DNA of 64,000 nt from Roseomonas sp. (GTDB lineage: Bacteria; Pseudomonadota; Alphaproteobacteria; Acetobacterales; Acetobacteraceae), in the NCBI GenBank assembly GCA_020249435.1, contig JADCFQ010000012.1:124001-188000 (forward strand), written 5' to 3'. The notes under the pieces were generated by a model that worked only from the letters and a program-made list of their open reading frames with translations, searched no databases and was not told the DNA's origin. Position 1 is the stretch's first letter. Every line of letters begins with the position of its first letter. Shown piece by piece: positions 51,298 through 61,778 of the stretch. A program made the position numbers and the translations under genes.

Positions 51298-53529
51298 ATG
51301 CCTGATGATGTGAAAACCCTATCGCCCGCCGGGGCAGAGCGTGAAACACGCCTCGCGGATGCGCTTTCCGAACGCTATCTGGCCTATGCGCTTTCCACCA
51401 TCACGGCGCGGTCCCTGCCGGATGTGCGCGATGGGTTGAAGCCCGTGCATCGGCGCCTGCTTTGGGCGATGCGGCAATTGCGGCTTGATCCGGAAGCGGG
51501 TTTCAAGAAATGCGCGCGTATCGTGGGCGATGTCATGGGTAAATATCACCCGCATGGCGATGCCGCGATTTATGAGGCGATGGTGCGGCTCGCGCAGGAT
51601 TTTGCGGCGCGTTATCCGCTGGTCGAAGGCCAGGGCAATTTCGGCAATATTGATGGCGATAACCCGGCTGCCATGCGCTACACCGAAGCGCGACTGACGG
51701 AAGTGGCGCAGGCGCTGCTGGAAGGGATTGAAGAAGACGCGGTAGATTTCCGCGCGACTTATGATGGGGAAGAACGTGAACCCATCGTGCTGCCGGCGGC
51801 GTTTCCGCATCTGCTCGCCAATGGGGCGGCGGGGATTGCGGTGGGTATGGCAACCTCTATCCCGCCGCATAATGCCGGGGAGCTTTGCGCGGCTGCGCTT
51901 GAATTGGTGCGCAACCCGAATGCGGGGACGGATCAGCTGCTGCGCCATATCAAGGGGCCGGATTTCCCAACTGGCGGCATTCTGGTGGAAAGCGCTGAGG
52001 CGATGCGCGAAGCCTATGAAACCGGCCGTGGCGGGTTTCGCGTGCGCGCGAAATGGGAAGTGGAAAAGGGCAAGGCCGGAAGCTGGGTGATCATTGTCAC
52101 CGAAATTCCCTATCAGGTGCAGAAGGCACGGCTGATTGAGCAGATCGCGCAATTGCTGGAAGAAAAGAAGCTGCCGTTGCTGGCCGATTTGCGCGATGAA
52201 AGCACTGAACAGGTGCGGATCGTACTAGAGCCGAAATCGCGCAATGTGGAACCGGCAGTGCTGATGGAAACGCTGTTCCGGGCCACCGCTTTGGAATCGC
52301 GCTTTTCGCTGAACATGAATGTGCTGGATGCGGATCGCACGCCGCGTGTGATGAGCTTGAAGGAAGTGCTGCGCGCCTGGCTCGATCATCGGCATGAGGT
52401 ATTGCAGCGGCGCACCAATCATCGGCTGGGTGCGATTGCGCGGCGGCTTGAGATTCTGGATGGCTATCTGATTGCGTATCTCAACCTGGATGAGGTGATC
52501 CGCATCATCCGGGAAGAAGATGAACCAAAGCCGCGCCTGATGGAACGCTTTGGCCTGACCGATACGCAGGCGGAAGCCATTCTGAACATGCGGCTGCGTG
52601 CGCTACGACGCCTGGAAGAAATGGAAATCCGCAAGGAGCATAAGAAGCTCTCGGCCGAACAGAAGAAGCTGCAGGCGCTGATGAAGTCTGAAGCTGCGCG
52701 CTGGGATGCGATTGCGGAAGAAATTGAAAGCATGCGCACGCGCTTCGGTGGCGGCGCTTTGGGCACGCGGCGCACGGCAACCGGTGCGGCGCTGCCGGAA
52801 GTGGTGGTGGATGAAGCCGCCTTTGTGGAGCGGGAGCCGATTACCGTGATCCTGTCTGAGAAAGGCTGGATCAGGGCGCAGAAGGGGCATGTGTCCCTGG
52901 ATGCTGAATTGCGTTTCAAGGAAGGCGATAGCCTGTTCATCGCGCTGCATGCGGAGACCACGGATCGGCTGGTATTGTTTGCCACCAATGGCAAGGCCTT
53001 TACGCTCAAGGCGGATAGCATTCCGCGCGGGCGTGGTGATGGGCAGCCGGTGCGCCTCATGCTTGATCTGACCAATGAGGATACGGTGGTTGCGATGTTC
53101 GTGCATCGCGAAGGGCTGCGCTATCTGGTCGCGGCCTCCGACGGCAAAGGCTTTCTGGTGAAGGCCGAGGATTTGCTCGCGGAAAAGCGCACCGGCAAGC
53201 AGGTGCTGAATGTAGACCCGCCGGCAGAAGCGGCGGTCTGCGCGCCGGCGGAAGGTGATTGCGTTGCGGTGATTGGCGAGAATCGCAAATTGCTGATTTT
53301 CCCGATTGACCAGGTACCGGAAATGACTCGTGGGCGCGGCGTGCAATTGCAAAGCTATCGCGATGGCGGGCTGGCGGATGCGAAGGTATTCACCCGCAAG
53401 GAAGGGCTTTCCTGGGTGCTTGGGGAAAGAACGCGGACCGAGACGGATTTGCGCGCCTGGGTTGGCAATCGCGCTGGCGCGGGCAAGGCGCCACCGAATG
53501 GGTTCCCGCGGTCCAATCGATTTGAATAA
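51298..53529 (+). CDS. parC: DNA topoisomerase IV subunit A
   Basis: The 743-residue protein is the cleaving subunit that separates linked daughter chromosomes. The catalytic tyrosine is Y128 in [10 protein letters not shown]; the winged-helix region has [15 protein letters not shown] and [15 protein letters not shown]. At the place of E. coli ParC Ser80 it has Ala89, as far as I recall common in alphaproteobacteria. A short C-terminal beta-propeller with a few ParC repeats follows (about 500-740). It ends 4 nt before a bidirectional terminator. parE is not in the window. Confidence 0.95.
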   Translation: MPDDVKTLSPAGAERETRLADALSERYLAYALSTITARSLPDVRDGLKPVHRRLLWAMRQLRLDPEAGFKKCARIVGDVMGKYHPHGDAAIYEAMVRLAQDFAARYPLVEGQGNFGNIDGDNPAAMRYTEARLTEVAQALLEGIEEDAVDFRATYDGEEREPIVLPAAFPHLLANGAAGIAVGMATSIPPHNAGELCAAALELVRNPNAGTDQLLRHIKGPDFPTGGILVESAEAMREAYETGRGGFRVRAKWEVEKGKAGSWVIIVTEIPYQVQKARLIEQIAQLLEEKKLPLLADLRDESTEQVRIVLEPKSRNVEPAVLMETLFRATALESRFSLNMNVLDADRTPRVMSLKEVLRAWLDHRHEVLQRRTNHRLGAIARRLEILDGYLIAYLNLDEVIRIIREEDEPKPRLMERFGLTDTQAEAILNMRLRALRRLEEMEIRKEHKKLSAEQKKLQALMKSEAARWDAIAEEIESMRTRFGGGALGTRRTATGAALPEVVVDEAAFVEREPITVILSEKGWIRAQKGHVSLDAELRFKEGDSLFIALHAETTDRLVLFATNGKAFTLKADSIPRGRGDGQPVRLMLDLTNEDTVVAMFVHREGLRYLVAASDGKGFLVKAEDLLAEKRTGKQVLNVDPPAEAAVCAPAEGDCVAVIGENRKLLIFPIDQVPEMTRGRGVQLQSYRDGGLADAKVFTRKEGLSWVLGERTRTETDLRAWVGNRAGAGKAPPNGFPRSNRFE

Positions 53530-53533
53530 AAAA

Positions 53534-53568
53534 GCCCCAGCGCGATGCTTTGCGCTGGGGCCTTGTTT
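53534..53568. terminator. Bidirectional intrinsic terminator between parC and the BMP operon
   Basis: GCCCCAGCGC (53534-53543) pairs perfectly with GCGCTGGGGC (53552-53561). On the plus strand CTTGTTT follows, and on the minus strand the A-tract at 53528-53533 reads as a T-run. It can end both parC and the BMP-operon transcripts. Confidence 0.85.
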
Positions 53569-53586
53569 CAGCGGTAATCAACCGCC

Positions 53587-54663
53587 TTACGGCATCGCGA
53601 CATCAATGCCCTGATAGAAGTAGTTCTGCGCCCGGATTTCATCATCCGAAAGGCGCCGGCCCGCTGGGATCACCACCGTGCCATCCTGGCGCGTGATCGG
53701 GCCTTCAAACGGGTGCAAAGTGCCGGCGGCGATGGCGTCGCGGATGCGCGTTGCCTCGCTCACTTCCTCGGGCGTCATATTGGTGAAGGGGGCCATGCGG
53801 AACATGCCGCTGCCAAGCCCGCCCCAGGTATCCGTCGGGCGCCAGGTGCCATCCAGCACGGCCTTGGCCCGTTCGGCGTAATAATCGCCCCAATTATTCA
53901 CGCTGCTGGTCAGGTGGGCGCGCGGCGCGAAGCGCGTCATATCCGATGCCTGGCCAAAGCCGAAGATGCCGCGCTGTTCCGCCAATTGCAGCGGCGCCGG
54001 GCCATCGGTGTGGCTGCACAGCACATCACAGCCCTGGTCAATCAGGGCGCGGGCGGCATCGGCCTCTCGCGCGGGGTTCGACCAGGCATTCACCCACACC
54101 ACGCGCACCTTCATGGACGGGTCCACCGACCAGGCGCCGCGCATGACGGTATTGATGGCGCTGATCACCTCTGGCACTGGGAAGGTGGCGACATAGCCAA
54201 TGGTCTTGGAACGCGATTTGCGCGCGGCAATCACGCCCTGGATGTAGCGGCCTTCGTAGAAGCGGGCATTGTAGATCGCCATATTCGGCAGCGTCGTCGG
54301 GCCCGTAGCGTTTTCAAAGAACACGCCCGGGTGCTGCGGCGCCAGGCGCTGCGTGGGGGCGAAATAGGAAAAGCTGGTGGTGAAGATCAGCCGATGGCCG
54401 GTGCGGACCAGCTGCGTCACCACGCGGTCGAAATCGGGCGGGGCCACGGATTCGACCGTGGTGGCATTGACGCGGTCGCCCAGCACCTCCGCCATGCGGC
54501 GCCGGCCCTGGTCGTGCATATGCGACCACCCGAAATCGCCAACGGGGCCGATCAGGACGACGCCGACGCTGAGGCGTGATTGTGCTTCGGCCTGCTGGCC
54601 GGCCAGCGCAGCGCCGGCAAGACCGGCGGAGCCGGCCATAAGGTGACGACGGGTGATGTTCAT
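53587..54663 (-). CDS. BMP family ABC transporter substrate-binding protein
   Basis: The 358-residue protein has a Tat-type signal peptide (MNITRRHLMAGSAGLAGAALAG, about 27 residues to AEAQ), then the BMP/PnrA fold with VGVVLIGPVGDFGWSHMHDQG near residues 33-53 and a domain-swap core. BMP proteins bind purine nucleosides or related compounds. It is the last gene of the operon, 58 nt after the second permease, and its far end abuts the bidirectional terminator. Confidence 0.92.
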   Translation of the reverse strand: MNITRRHLMAGSAGLAGAALAGQQAEAQSRLSVGVVLIGPVGDFGWSHMHDQGRRRMAEVLGDRVNATTVESVAPPDFDRVVTQLVRTGHRLIFTTSFSYFAPTQRLAPQHPGVFFENATGPTTLPNMAIYNARFYEGRYIQGVIAARKSRSKTIGYVATFPVPEVISAINTVMRGAWSVDPSMKVRVVWVNAWSNPAREADAARALIDQGCDVLCSHTDGPAPLQLAEQRGIFGFGQASDMTRFAPRAHLTSSVNNWGDYYAERAKAVLDGTWRPTDTWGGLGSGMFRMAPFTNMTPEEVSEATRIRDAIAAGTLHPFEGPITRQDGTVVIPAGRRLSDDEIRAQNYFYQGIDVAMP

Positions 54664-54721
54664 GAAGCTCTCCCTGAAAAGCGGTTCGGATTAAGCAAAA
54701 TTAATGCCGATACGGAAGCCC

Positions 54722-55639
54722 TTATCTATCAGGCACGAAGGGCACGCCAAGGGAAGCCGGCCCCGCGGCCCCGCCGCGCCTTGCCCGCATAATGAGCACC
54801 AGCACGAGAATCGTGATCAGATAGGGCAAGGCCGCCAGAAATTGCGATGGCAGCGGCACGCCCGCCGATTGCGCATGCAATTGCAGGATGGTCAGCGCGC
54901 CGAACAGATAGGCGCCCACCATGGCCCTGAAGGGCAGCCAGGAGGCAAAGACCACAATCGCGAGTGCAATCCAGCCCCGCCCGGCAGTCATGCCGCTGGT
55001 CCAGAAGGGTGTCAGGACCAAGGACATATAGGCCCCCGCCAGCCCCGCGCATCCGCCGCCGAACAGGATGGCGAGCAGACGTATGCGCCGCACCGGATAA
55101 CCCAGCGCATGCGCTGCCGCGTGGTTTTCGCCAACCGCGCGCAGCACAAGCCCCGCGCGGCTTCGGGTCAGGAACCACCAAACGCCGATGACCAATGCCA
55201 CCGAGGCATAGACAAACGGGTCCTGATGGAAAAGCACCGGCCCGATGAAAGGAATATCTGACAGCCAGGGGATCTCGATCTTGCCGATGCCCGCGCGCTG
55301 CACGCCGACAAAGGGCGCGCCGATCACGCCGGAAAGCCCAAGCCCAATGATGGCGAGTGCCAGCCCCGCCGCGACCTGATTGGCGGCAAGGCCCAAGACC
55401 AGCGCAGCGAACACCAAGGACAGCGCCATGCCGGCCAGTACCGCCACCAGCACGCCAGAACTGGAAGACCCGGTGGTGATGGCCGCCGCAATGCCGGCGG
55501 CAGCGCCGATCACCATCATGCCCTCCACGCCCAAATTCAAAACGCCGGCGCGTTCCACCACCAATTCGCCAATCGCCGCAATCAGCAGCGGCGTGGAAGC
55601 CGTGATGATGGTCAGGATGATGGCTTCGAACAGCGTCAT
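54722..55639 (-). CDS. ABC transporter permease (BmpD/NupQ type)
   Basis: The 305-residue inner-membrane protein has about eight hydrophobic segments and a BPD-type branched-chain permease fold, with the region VVERAGVLNLGVEGMMVIGA and the motif RAVGENHAAAHALGYPV where the ATPase docks. It pairs with the upstream permease as a heterodimer channel. Its start overlaps that gene by 4 nt. Confidence 0.92.
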   Translation of the reverse strand: MTLFEAIILTIITASTPLLIAAIGELVVERAGVLNLGVEGMMVIGAAAGIAAAITTGSSSSGVLVAVLAGMALSLVFAALVLGLAANQVAAGLALAIIGLGLSGVIGAPFVGVQRAGIGKIEIPWLSDIPFIGPVLFHQDPFVYASVALVIGVWWFLTRSRAGLVLRAVGENHAAAHALGYPVRRIRLLAILFGGGCAGLAGAYMSLVLTPFWTSGMTAGRGWIALAIVVFASWLPFRAMVGAYLFGALTILQLHAQSAGVPLPSQFLAALPYLITILVLVLIMRARRGGAAGPASLGVPFVPDR

Positions 55640-56712
55640 GCGGCGGCGCCCCGCAGCAAGCGGAAGCGATACAAAAGCATACTGTCGCAGACCAGCACGA
55701 AGAACAGCAAAAGCCCTTGCAGCACGCGGGTCGCATCCAAGGGCAGGCGCAGCATGATTTGCGCATTCTCACCACCGATGAAGGTGATGGCGATGAATAT
55801 GCCGGCGAACAAACAGCCGATGGGGTTGAGCCTGCCCAAGAAGGCAACAATGATGGCGGTGAAGCCATAGCCAGGGGAAATGCCGGGCTGCAATTGCTTG
55901 ACCGTGCCCGCGGCTTCCAGCACGCCGGCAAGCCCAGCCAGCGCGCCCGAGATCATGAAAACCGTGACGATCAAACGCGTTTCGGAAAACCCGGCAAAGC
56001 GCGCGGCGCGTGGCGCTTCACCCACCAGGCGAATTTCAAACCCCTTCAGCGTGCGCCCCATCAGCAGCATGAAGGCAAGCACCACCGCAATCATGATGGG
56101 CGTGCCGATATTGAGCCGTCCGCCCGCCATCAGCAGCGGCAGCGTCGCTTCTGCTTCGAACACCACGCTATTGGGCATGTTGAAGCCCGCTGGGTCGCGC
56201 CAGGGGCCGCGCACCAGGTAATCCAGCAGCAATTCCGCGACATAAACCAGCATCAGGCTGGTGAGAATCTCATTGGCGCCGAAATGCGTGCGCAGCAGTG
56301 CGGGGATCAGCGCGAAACAGGCGCCGGCCATGGCGCCCGCCAGCAGCATCACCGGCAAAAGCCATGGGCCCTGCGTGCTGCCATGGGTGATGATGGCGAT
56401 ATAGCCGCCCGCCATGGCACCAAACAGGAATTGCCCCTCGGCGCCGATATTCCAGACCTTGGCGCGATAGCAGACCGCAAGCCCAACGGCGATGAGCACA
56501 AGCGGCGTCGCCTTCACCGCCACTTCCTGCAAGCCCCAGGAATCCGAGAGCGGATCAAGGAAATAGGTTTGCAGCGCCGCCACCGGGTCCTTGCCGAGCA
56601 GCGCGAACATGATGGCGGCCGATATCATGGTCAGCGCCACCGCAATCATGGGCGATATCAGCATCAGGCTGATCGGCGTTTCCGTCCGCTTTTCCATGAC
56701 AAGCTTCATCAC
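55636..56712 (-). CDS. ABC transporter permease (BmpC/NupP type)
   Basis: The 358-residue inner-membrane protein has about eight to ten hydrophobic segments, with KVWNIGAEGQFLFGAMAGGY and the cytoplasmic ATPase-contact loop EAPRAARFAGFSE. It is the larger permease of the BMP importer. The start overlaps the ATPase gene by 4 nt and its end overlaps the second permease by 4 nt. Confidence 0.92.
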   Translation of the reverse strand: MMKLVMEKRTETPISLMLISPMIAVALTMISAAIMFALLGKDPVAALQTYFLDPLSDSWGLQEVAVKATPLVLIAVGLAVCYRAKVWNIGAEGQFLFGAMAGGYIAIITHGSTQGPWLLPVMLLAGAMAGACFALIPALLRTHFGANEILTSLMLVYVAELLLDYLVRGPWRDPAGFNMPNSVVFEAEATLPLLMAGGRLNIGTPIMIAVVLAFMLLMGRTLKGFEIRLVGEAPRAARFAGFSETRLIVTVFMISGALAGLAGVLEAAGTVKQLQPGISPGYGFTAIIVAFLGRLNPIGCLFAGIFIAITFIGGENAQIMLRLPLDATRVLQGLLLFFVLVCDSMLLYRFRLLRGAAA

Positions 56713-58226
56713 GCCGCCATCCCCGCCCCGCCCATGAGTAGGCCGAGCGATTCGCGTGTGGCTTCGGCGGTCGGCATGGCGGGTGAAAGCCTGCCCATGA
56801 ACATGACGCAGAGCCGATCTGAGATTTCCAGCAGCTCATCCAAATCCTGGCTGATCACCAGAACAGCGCTGCCCGCACGCGCAAGATCCATCAGCGCCTG
56901 GCGAATGGTGGCAGCGGCGCCGGCATCAACGCCCCAGCTTGGTTGCGCCACCACCAAAAGGCCGGGCTTGCGCGCGATCTCGCGGCCAATGACGAATTTC
57001 TGCAAATTGCCGCCGGATAGCGCGCGGGCTTCCGGATCGGCGGGGCCTTTGCGCACATCAAAGGCGCGCACCACCTTGCCCACGAAGTCAGTCAGCTTGG
57101 CGCGATCCACCAGGCCATGGCGCAAAAAACCATTGGTGGCATGGCCTGAGAGCAGCGCGTTTTCCGTGAGCCGCATGGCAGGCGCCGCGCCATGGCCAAG
57201 CCGTTCTTCCGGCACAAAGGCAGCGCCACGCCGACGGCGTTCATTGATGCCGGCGCGACCCACCGCGACACCATCCATGACAATGGCGGCGTCATGCGGC
57301 GCCAATTCTTCGCCGCTGAGGGCTGCAAAAAGCTCATCCTGGCCATTGCCGGCGACGCCCGCGATGCCCAGCACCTCACCGGCGCGGAGTTCCAGGCTGA
57401 TCCCATCCAGCGCAATGCCATGCGCGTGCTGTGGCGGGAGTGACAGCGCCGAGACCGCCAGCCGCACCGGGCCTTGCGCTTCAATCACATCATGGCGGAT
57501 GGGCACCACATCACCGCCCATCATCATGCGCGCGAGGCTCGCTGCCGTTTCCGCGCGCGGGTCGCAATGCGCCACCACCTGGCCGCCGCGCAGAATGGTC
57601 GCGGCTTCGCAAATGCGCCGTACTTCTTCCAATTTGTGGGAGATGTAGAGCACAGAACGCCCTTCAGCGCGCAGCCTGGCGAGCGTCGCGAAAAGCCCCT
57701 CGGCTTCCTGGGGTGTCAATACGGAAGTGGGTTCATCCAGGATCAGCAGGCTTGGGTCCTGCATCAGGCAGCGCATGATCTCAACGCGCTGGCGTTCACC
57801 CACGGAAAGCCGCCAGACTTCGCGCCTGGGATCAAGTGGCAGGCCATAGGCGCGGCTTGTTTCAGCAAGGCGTTCGGCGATGTCTTCCAAGGCGCCCGCG
57901 CCATCAAGCGCGAGGGCGACGTTTTCCGCGACCGTCAGCGCCTCAAACAATGAGAAATGCTGAAACACCATGCCAATGCCAAGCGCGCGGGCGGCGCGCG
58001 GCGTTTCCACCTGAACCGGTGTGCCGCGCCAGACCAGCCGCCCCGTATCCGGGCGCAGCAGGCCGTAGATGATTTTGACGAGCGTGGATTTGCCGGCGCC
58101 GTTTTCGCCGAGCAGCGCGTGGATTTCGCCTGGCGCCACTTTCAGTTCCACGGCGTTATTCGCCACCAAGGCGCCGAAGCGCTTGGTAATGCCCTCAGCG
58201 GCGAGAAGCGGGGGGGTGGCCTGCAT
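56709..58226 (-). CDS. Duplicated ABC ATPase of a BMP-type nucleoside importer
   Basis: The 505-residue protein carries two ABC domains. The first has Walker A GENGAGKST (about residues 40-48), signature LSVGERQRVEI and Walker B LLILDEPTSVL. The second has a Walker A variant GIAGVAGNGQDEL, signature LSGGNLQKFVI and a weaker B site reading LLVVAQPSWG, in which the acidic residues are missing. That asymmetry is usual for NupO/YufO/RbsA-like proteins. It energises uptake by the two permeases. The ATG at 58226 opens at MQATPPLL; the upstream extension is unsupported. Confidence 0.93.
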   Translation of the reverse strand: MQATPPLLAAEGITKRFGALVANNAVELKVAPGEIHALLGENGAGKSTLVKIIYGLLRPDTGRLVWRGTPVQVETPRAARALGIGMVFQHFSLFEALTVAENVALALDGAGALEDIAERLAETSRAYGLPLDPRREVWRLSVGERQRVEIMRCLMQDPSLLILDEPTSVLTPQEAEGLFATLARLRAEGRSVLYISHKLEEVRRICEAATILRGGQVVAHCDPRAETAASLARMMMGGDVVPIRHDVIEAQGPVRLAVSALSLPPQHAHGIALDGISLELRAGEVLGIAGVAGNGQDELFAALSGEELAPHDAAIVMDGVAVGRAGINERRRRGAAFVPEERLGHGAAPAMRLTENALLSGHATNGFLRHGLVDRAKLTDFVGKVVRAFDVRKGPADPEARALSGGNLQKFVIGREIARKPGLLVVAQPSWGVDAGAAATIRQALMDLARAGSAVLVISQDLDELLEISDRLCVMFMGRLSPAMPTAEATRESLGLLMGGAGMAA

Positions 58227-58290
58227 GACGCGGCTGTAACCTTTTTCGGCGGCCCTGTCGCGGTGCCCCGGCCAATCGGCGGGCAGAAAA

Positions 58291-58953
58291 TCAGCCCGGC
58301 AGGGCGAAGGCTGCAAGCTCAGCGCGCAATTCCGGAATGCCCTGCCCGGTTTCGCTGCTGGTCACCATCACCACCGGATGGCCTGCCGTGTGGCGCCGGG
58401 CGAGGCCTTCAACCTCGGCCAGGCGCTTGGCCAATTGGGCGGGCGGCACGTCATCGGCCTTGGTCAGCACGATCTGGAAGGCGACTGCGGCATCATCCAA
58501 AAGCTGCATCGCCGCGCGATCGGCGGATTTGGTTTCAATCCGCGCATCCATCAGCAGCAGCACACGGCCAAGATTGGGCCGGCCGCGCAGATAATCGAAC
58601 ATCATGCCCTGCCAATCGGCCTGCAATTCCTTGGATGCCTTGGCATAGCCATAGCCCGGCATATCCACGAGTGCGAGCCGATCACCCAAATTGAAGAAAT
58701 TGAGCTGGCGTGTGCGCCCTGGTGTGTTGGAAACCCGCGCCAGAGCATTGCGCCCGGTCAGCGCATTCAGCAGGGATGATTTGCCGACATTGGAACGCCC
58801 GCAAAAGGCAATCTCCGGCAGGCCGGGTGGCGGCACTTGTTCAAGTTTTTGGGCACCGAAATAGAAATCACAAGGCCGCGCAAAAAGCAGCCGCCCCGCT
58901 TCAAGCAGGGCGGCGCGGGCTTCCTCCTCGGATGTGTCGGCAAGGCCGTTCAT
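58291..58953 (-). CDS. engB: Ribosome biogenesis GTP-binding protein YsxC/EngB
   Basis: The 220-residue GTPase assists 50S assembly. It has G1 GRSNVGKSS (about residues 51-59), G2 with SNTPGRTRQLNFF, G3 DMPGYGYAK, and G4 TKAD. The ATG at 58953 gives the family's usual length; an upstream start at 59025 would run into yidC. It ends the rpmH-rnpA-yidD-yidC-engB run. Confidence 0.94.
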   Translation of the reverse strand: MNGLADTSEEEARAALLEAGRLLFARPCDFYFGAQKLEQVPPPGLPEIAFCGRSNVGKSSLLNALTGRNALARVSNTPGRTRQLNFFNLGDRLALVDMPGYGYAKASKELQADWQGMMFDYLRGRPNLGRVLLLMDARIETKSADRAAMQLLDDAAVAFQIVLTKADDVPPAQLAKRLAEVEGLARRHTAGHPVVMVTSSETGQGIPELRAELAAFALPG

Positions 58954-58975
58954 CACGCAAACCCGGCAAGCGGTA

Positions 58976-60766
58976 TCACGCCTTCTTGCCGCCTGCCTTG
59001 GCCGCACGATTGGCCGCGCGTTCATGGCGCATGATGTAGTATTGCTGGCCGACGGAAAGCGTATTGTTCCAGGCCCAATAGATGATGAGCCCTGCCGGGA
59101 AGGATGCCAGCATGAAGGTGAAGATCACCGGCATCCAGGCGAAAATCTTCGCCTGAATCGGATCGGGCGGCTGCGGGTTCAGCTTCTGCTGCACCCACAT
59201 CGTCAGGCCCATGATCAAAGCCCAGGCCGGCATATGGAGGAAGGTGCTCCAGGCCGCGGGATCAAAGGGCAGCAGGCCGAACAGGTTGAACAGATTGGTG
59301 GGATCAGGCGCGGACAAATCCTTGATCCAGCCAAAGAAGGGCTGATGGCGCATTTCGATGGTGACAAACAGCACCTTGTAAAGCGCGAAGAACACCGGGA
59401 TCTGGATCAGGATCGGCAAGCAGCCGGAGGCAGGATTGACCTTTTCACTCCGGTAAAGCGCCATCATCTCCGTCTGCGCTTTTTGCGGATCATCCTTGTA
59501 GCGTTCCTTGAGCTCGGCCATTTTGGGCGCGAGCACCTTCATCTTCGCCATGGATTTATAGGCCTTGTTGGCCAACGGGAAGAAAAGGATCTTGATGGCA
59601 AGCGTGAAGACCAGAATGGCGACGCCGAAATTGCCGAACAGCTGGAACAGCCAATCCAAGGCATAGAAAAAGGGCTTGGTCATGAAGTAGAACCAGCCGA
59701 AATCAATCGCCTTGTCGAAATCCTTGATGCGGAAGCGCGTGGCGTAATCATCCAGCAGATGCACTTCCTTCGCACCGGCAAACAGACGGCTTTTGAAGCC
59801 ATCCGTGGCGCCTGGCGCGATCTGTTGTGCGGCAGGGGCAGCGATATCCACCTGCCAGCGCTCACCGGCTGTGCCGGGCGCTTCGCTGACAAAGCGATAG
59901 GCAGCGCGCATCGGCTGATCTGGTGCTGCCGGCATCAGTGCCGCGAGCCAATATTTATCGGTAATGCCAACCCAACCGCCGGCATCTTCCTGTTCGAAGG
60001 CCGGGCCGCGCCGCTTCTGCGCTTCGGTCTTGGCATCGGCGAAGGTCACTTCATTCAAGCGCCCGCCAACAACACCGGTGAAGCCTTCATGCAGAATGAA
60101 GAAGCCTTCCACCTTGGGCGTCACTTCACGCCGGATGCGCGCCCAGGGCAGTACCGCCACCATGTCACCACTTGTATTGCGCATGCGCTGTTCGGCGGCG
60201 AACATGTAATTCTCATCCAGGCTTAGCTGGATTTCGAACACCTGCCCCTGGCCATTATCCCAGGTGAGTGTCACCGGCTTACCGGGCGCGAGTGGCCCGC
60301 CGCTGATCTGCCAATCCGTATCACCATCCGGCACGCGGGTGCGGCCATCGGCTGCCGTCCAGCCCCATTGCGCGAAATAGGGTGCATCAGAATCGCGCGG
60401 CGCGAACAGCCGCACGGGCGCAGAACCTGGCGCGGTGGTTTCGCGGTGGCGCAGCAGCACCAGATCATCCAGCCGCGCGCCGCGCAGATTGAGATTGCCA
60501 GCGACCGAGGGGCTTTCAATGGCAATACGACGCGCCGGGGTGCGCGCGGCGGGTGCGGCTTCCTGTTGTGATGGTGCGGTAAGGATCGGTGTCGCCGGCA
60601 CAGCCGCGCCAGAGGCCGCCGGGGCGGGCACGGCGGGCGCAGGCGCGGCCTGCTGCGTGATGGGCGCAGGCGCTTCGGGCGGGGCATTCATGCGCTTGTA
60701 GACATCGAAAAGCAGCAGGATGCCGATTGAAAGCGCAATCGCGGCGAACAGACGCTTCTGATCCAT
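58976..60766 (-). CDS. yidC: Membrane protein insertase YidC
   Basis: The 596-residue inner-membrane protein inserts and folds membrane proteins with or without Sec. It shows an N-terminal membrane helix (about 5-24), a low-complexity Pro/Ala linker, a large periplasmic P1 domain (about 70-360), and the conserved C-terminal five-helix core with FPLANKAYKSMAKMKVLAPKM and the family's FVTIEMRHQPFFGW segment. The C-tail is lysine-rich. Length and order fit Gram-negative YidC. Confidence 0.97.
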   Translation of the reverse strand: MDQKRLFAAIALSIGILLLFDVYKRMNAPPEAPAPITQQAAPAPAVPAPAASGAAVPATPILTAPSQQEAAPAARTPARRIAIESPSVAGNLNLRGARLDDLVLLRHRETTAPGSAPVRLFAPRDSDAPYFAQWGWTAADGRTRVPDGDTDWQISGGPLAPGKPVTLTWDNGQGQVFEIQLSLDENYMFAAEQRMRNTSGDMVAVLPWARIRREVTPKVEGFFILHEGFTGVVGGRLNEVTFADAKTEAQKRRGPAFEQEDAGGWVGITDKYWLAALMPAAPDQPMRAAYRFVSEAPGTAGERWQVDIAAPAAQQIAPGATDGFKSRLFAGAKEVHLLDDYATRFRIKDFDKAIDFGWFYFMTKPFFYALDWLFQLFGNFGVAILVFTLAIKILFFPLANKAYKSMAKMKVLAPKMAELKERYKDDPQKAQTEMMALYRSEKVNPASGCLPILIQIPVFFALYKVLFVTIEMRHQPFFGWIKDLSAPDPTNLFNLFGLLPFDPAAWSTFLHMPAWALIMGLTMWVQQKLNPQPPDPIQAKIFAWMPVIFTFMLASFPAGLIIYWAWNNTLSVGQQYYIMRHERAANRAAKAGGKKA

Positions 60767-60775
60767 GGCGGGTGC

Positions 60776-61015
60776 TCAGCCTTTGGTGTTTTTGGGGCGG
60801 GGAACGGGGTCGTAGCCGCCAGGGGTCCAGGGGTTGCAGCGCAGAATGCGCCGCGTGGTCAACCAGCTGCCGCGCAGCGCGCCATGATCTTCCAGGGCTT
60901 CCAGCGCGTAATCACTGCAGGTCGGGTAATGGCGGCAATGGCTGCCGATAATGCCGCGCAGCGTGTAGCGATAGGCATGCACGCAGCCCTTCAGCGCAAC
61001 GGTGGGCAGGCTCAT
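60776..61015 (-). CDS. yidD: Membrane protein insertion efficiency factor YidD
   Basis: The 79-residue protein has the YidD core [20 protein letters not shown] and [18 protein letters not shown], with the conserved Cys residues at the CRHYPTC motif. It is a small membrane-associated helper of YidC. Its start overlaps the stop of rnpA (ATGA) and yidC follows after 9 nt. Confidence 0.95.
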   Translation of the reverse strand: MSLPTVALKGCVHAYRYTLRGIIGSHCRHYPTCSDYALEALEDHGALRGSWLTTRRILRCNPWTPGGYDPVPRPKNTKG

Positions 61016-61392
61016 GGTGCCACACCGGCTTGGCAGAGAGCCGCGCGCAAATCCTCAATCAGCAAGGGAAAGGGACGCTCGGCGGTCGCATCGCGCCCGA
61101 TCAGCACCAGATCCCAGCCGGATAGCGCCATGCCAGGCAGCGTCAGCCGCGCGGCTTCCTTGAGCCGCCGGCGCGCGCGGTTGCGGATAACGGCATTGCC
61201 GATTTTCTTCGTCACGGTGAAGCCAAGCCTGAGCGAGGGTTCCGGCACGGCAAGCGCTTGCAGCACCAGACCAGACCGCGCGGCGCGTTTGCCGCGTGCT
61301 GCGGCGCGCAGAAATTCCCGCCGTTTCTTGAGCCTTGCAAGCCCGGCTGCCGTGGGCGGCAATGGTGCGGCGGAAGAGGCAAGCCGCTCCAT
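61012..61392 (-). CDS. rnpA: Ribonuclease P protein component
   Basis: The 126-residue basic protein binds RNase P RNA and helps cut the 5' leader from pre-tRNA. The signature is [20 protein letters not shown] (about residues 63-82). The ATG at 61392 begins [10 protein letters not shown]; the longer frame upstream overlaps rpmH. It lies 25 nt after rpmH. Confidence 0.95.
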   Translation of the reverse strand: MERLASSAAPLPPTAAGLARLKKRREFLRAAARGKRAARSGLVLQALAVPEPSLRLGFTVTKKIGNAVIRNRARRRLKEAARLTLPGMALSGWDLVLIGRDATAERPFPLLIEDLRAALCQAGVAP

Positions 61393-61417
61393 CACGCAAC
61401 CCCGCGCGATGCTTGCT

Positions 61418-61552
61418 TCAGGCGGAAAGACGCTTGCGGCCCTTGGCGCGGCGATTGGCCAGCACCTTGCGGCCGCCCACAGTCGAAAGGCGGGAGCGAA
61501 AGCCATGGCGACGCTTCCGGACGAGCTTGGAGGGCTGATAGGTACGCTTCAC
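61418..61552 (-). CDS. rpmH: 50S ribosomal protein L34
   Basis: A GTG at 61552 opens a 44-residue protein that begins (V)[17 protein letters not shown] and ends [13 protein letters not shown], the standard L34 of exact family length. GGGAG lies 9 nt before the GTG. An in-frame upstream ATG (61624) adds residues unlike L34. It heads the rpmH-rnpA-yidD-yidC-engB transcript. Confidence 0.96.
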   Translation of the reverse strand: MKRTYQPSKLVRKRRHGFRSRLSTVGGRKVLANRRAKGRKRLSA

Positions 61553-61641
61553 GATACTTCTCCCAGAGGGTCGTAGCCATAAGGCAAAGAAAGAGCGCCG
61601 GCGGCAGGCCATTGGCGGACCCACCCCGGCGGGGTGGCGTT

Positions 61642-61671
61642 CCTATAAGGAGAGCAGGCGCAATCCGTCAA
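61642..61671 (-). promoter_or_regulatory. Promoter of the rpmH operon
   Basis: On the minus strand TTGACG (61671-61666) and TATAGG (61647-61642) are 18 nt apart, about 90 nt before rpmH. The leader RNA includes the hairpin CCACCCC/GGGGTGG at 61621-61637. Confidence 0.5.
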
Positions 61672-61778
61672 CCTAAACAGCCCGGAAAAGCGATTGACGC
61701 TGGCGGAAAGCGGCCCGCATCATCCCAGAAATGGCTTGGGTGGGGTAGCCTTCACCACGCCGAAGGGGGAGGATGGGC

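Noticed and set aside
55717..57648. Plus-strand open frame of 643 codons
   Set aside because: Antisense to the BMP permease and ATPase genes, which have complete family motifs.
58934..60226. Plus-strand open frame of 430 codons
   Set aside because: Antisense to yidC; no recognisable domain.
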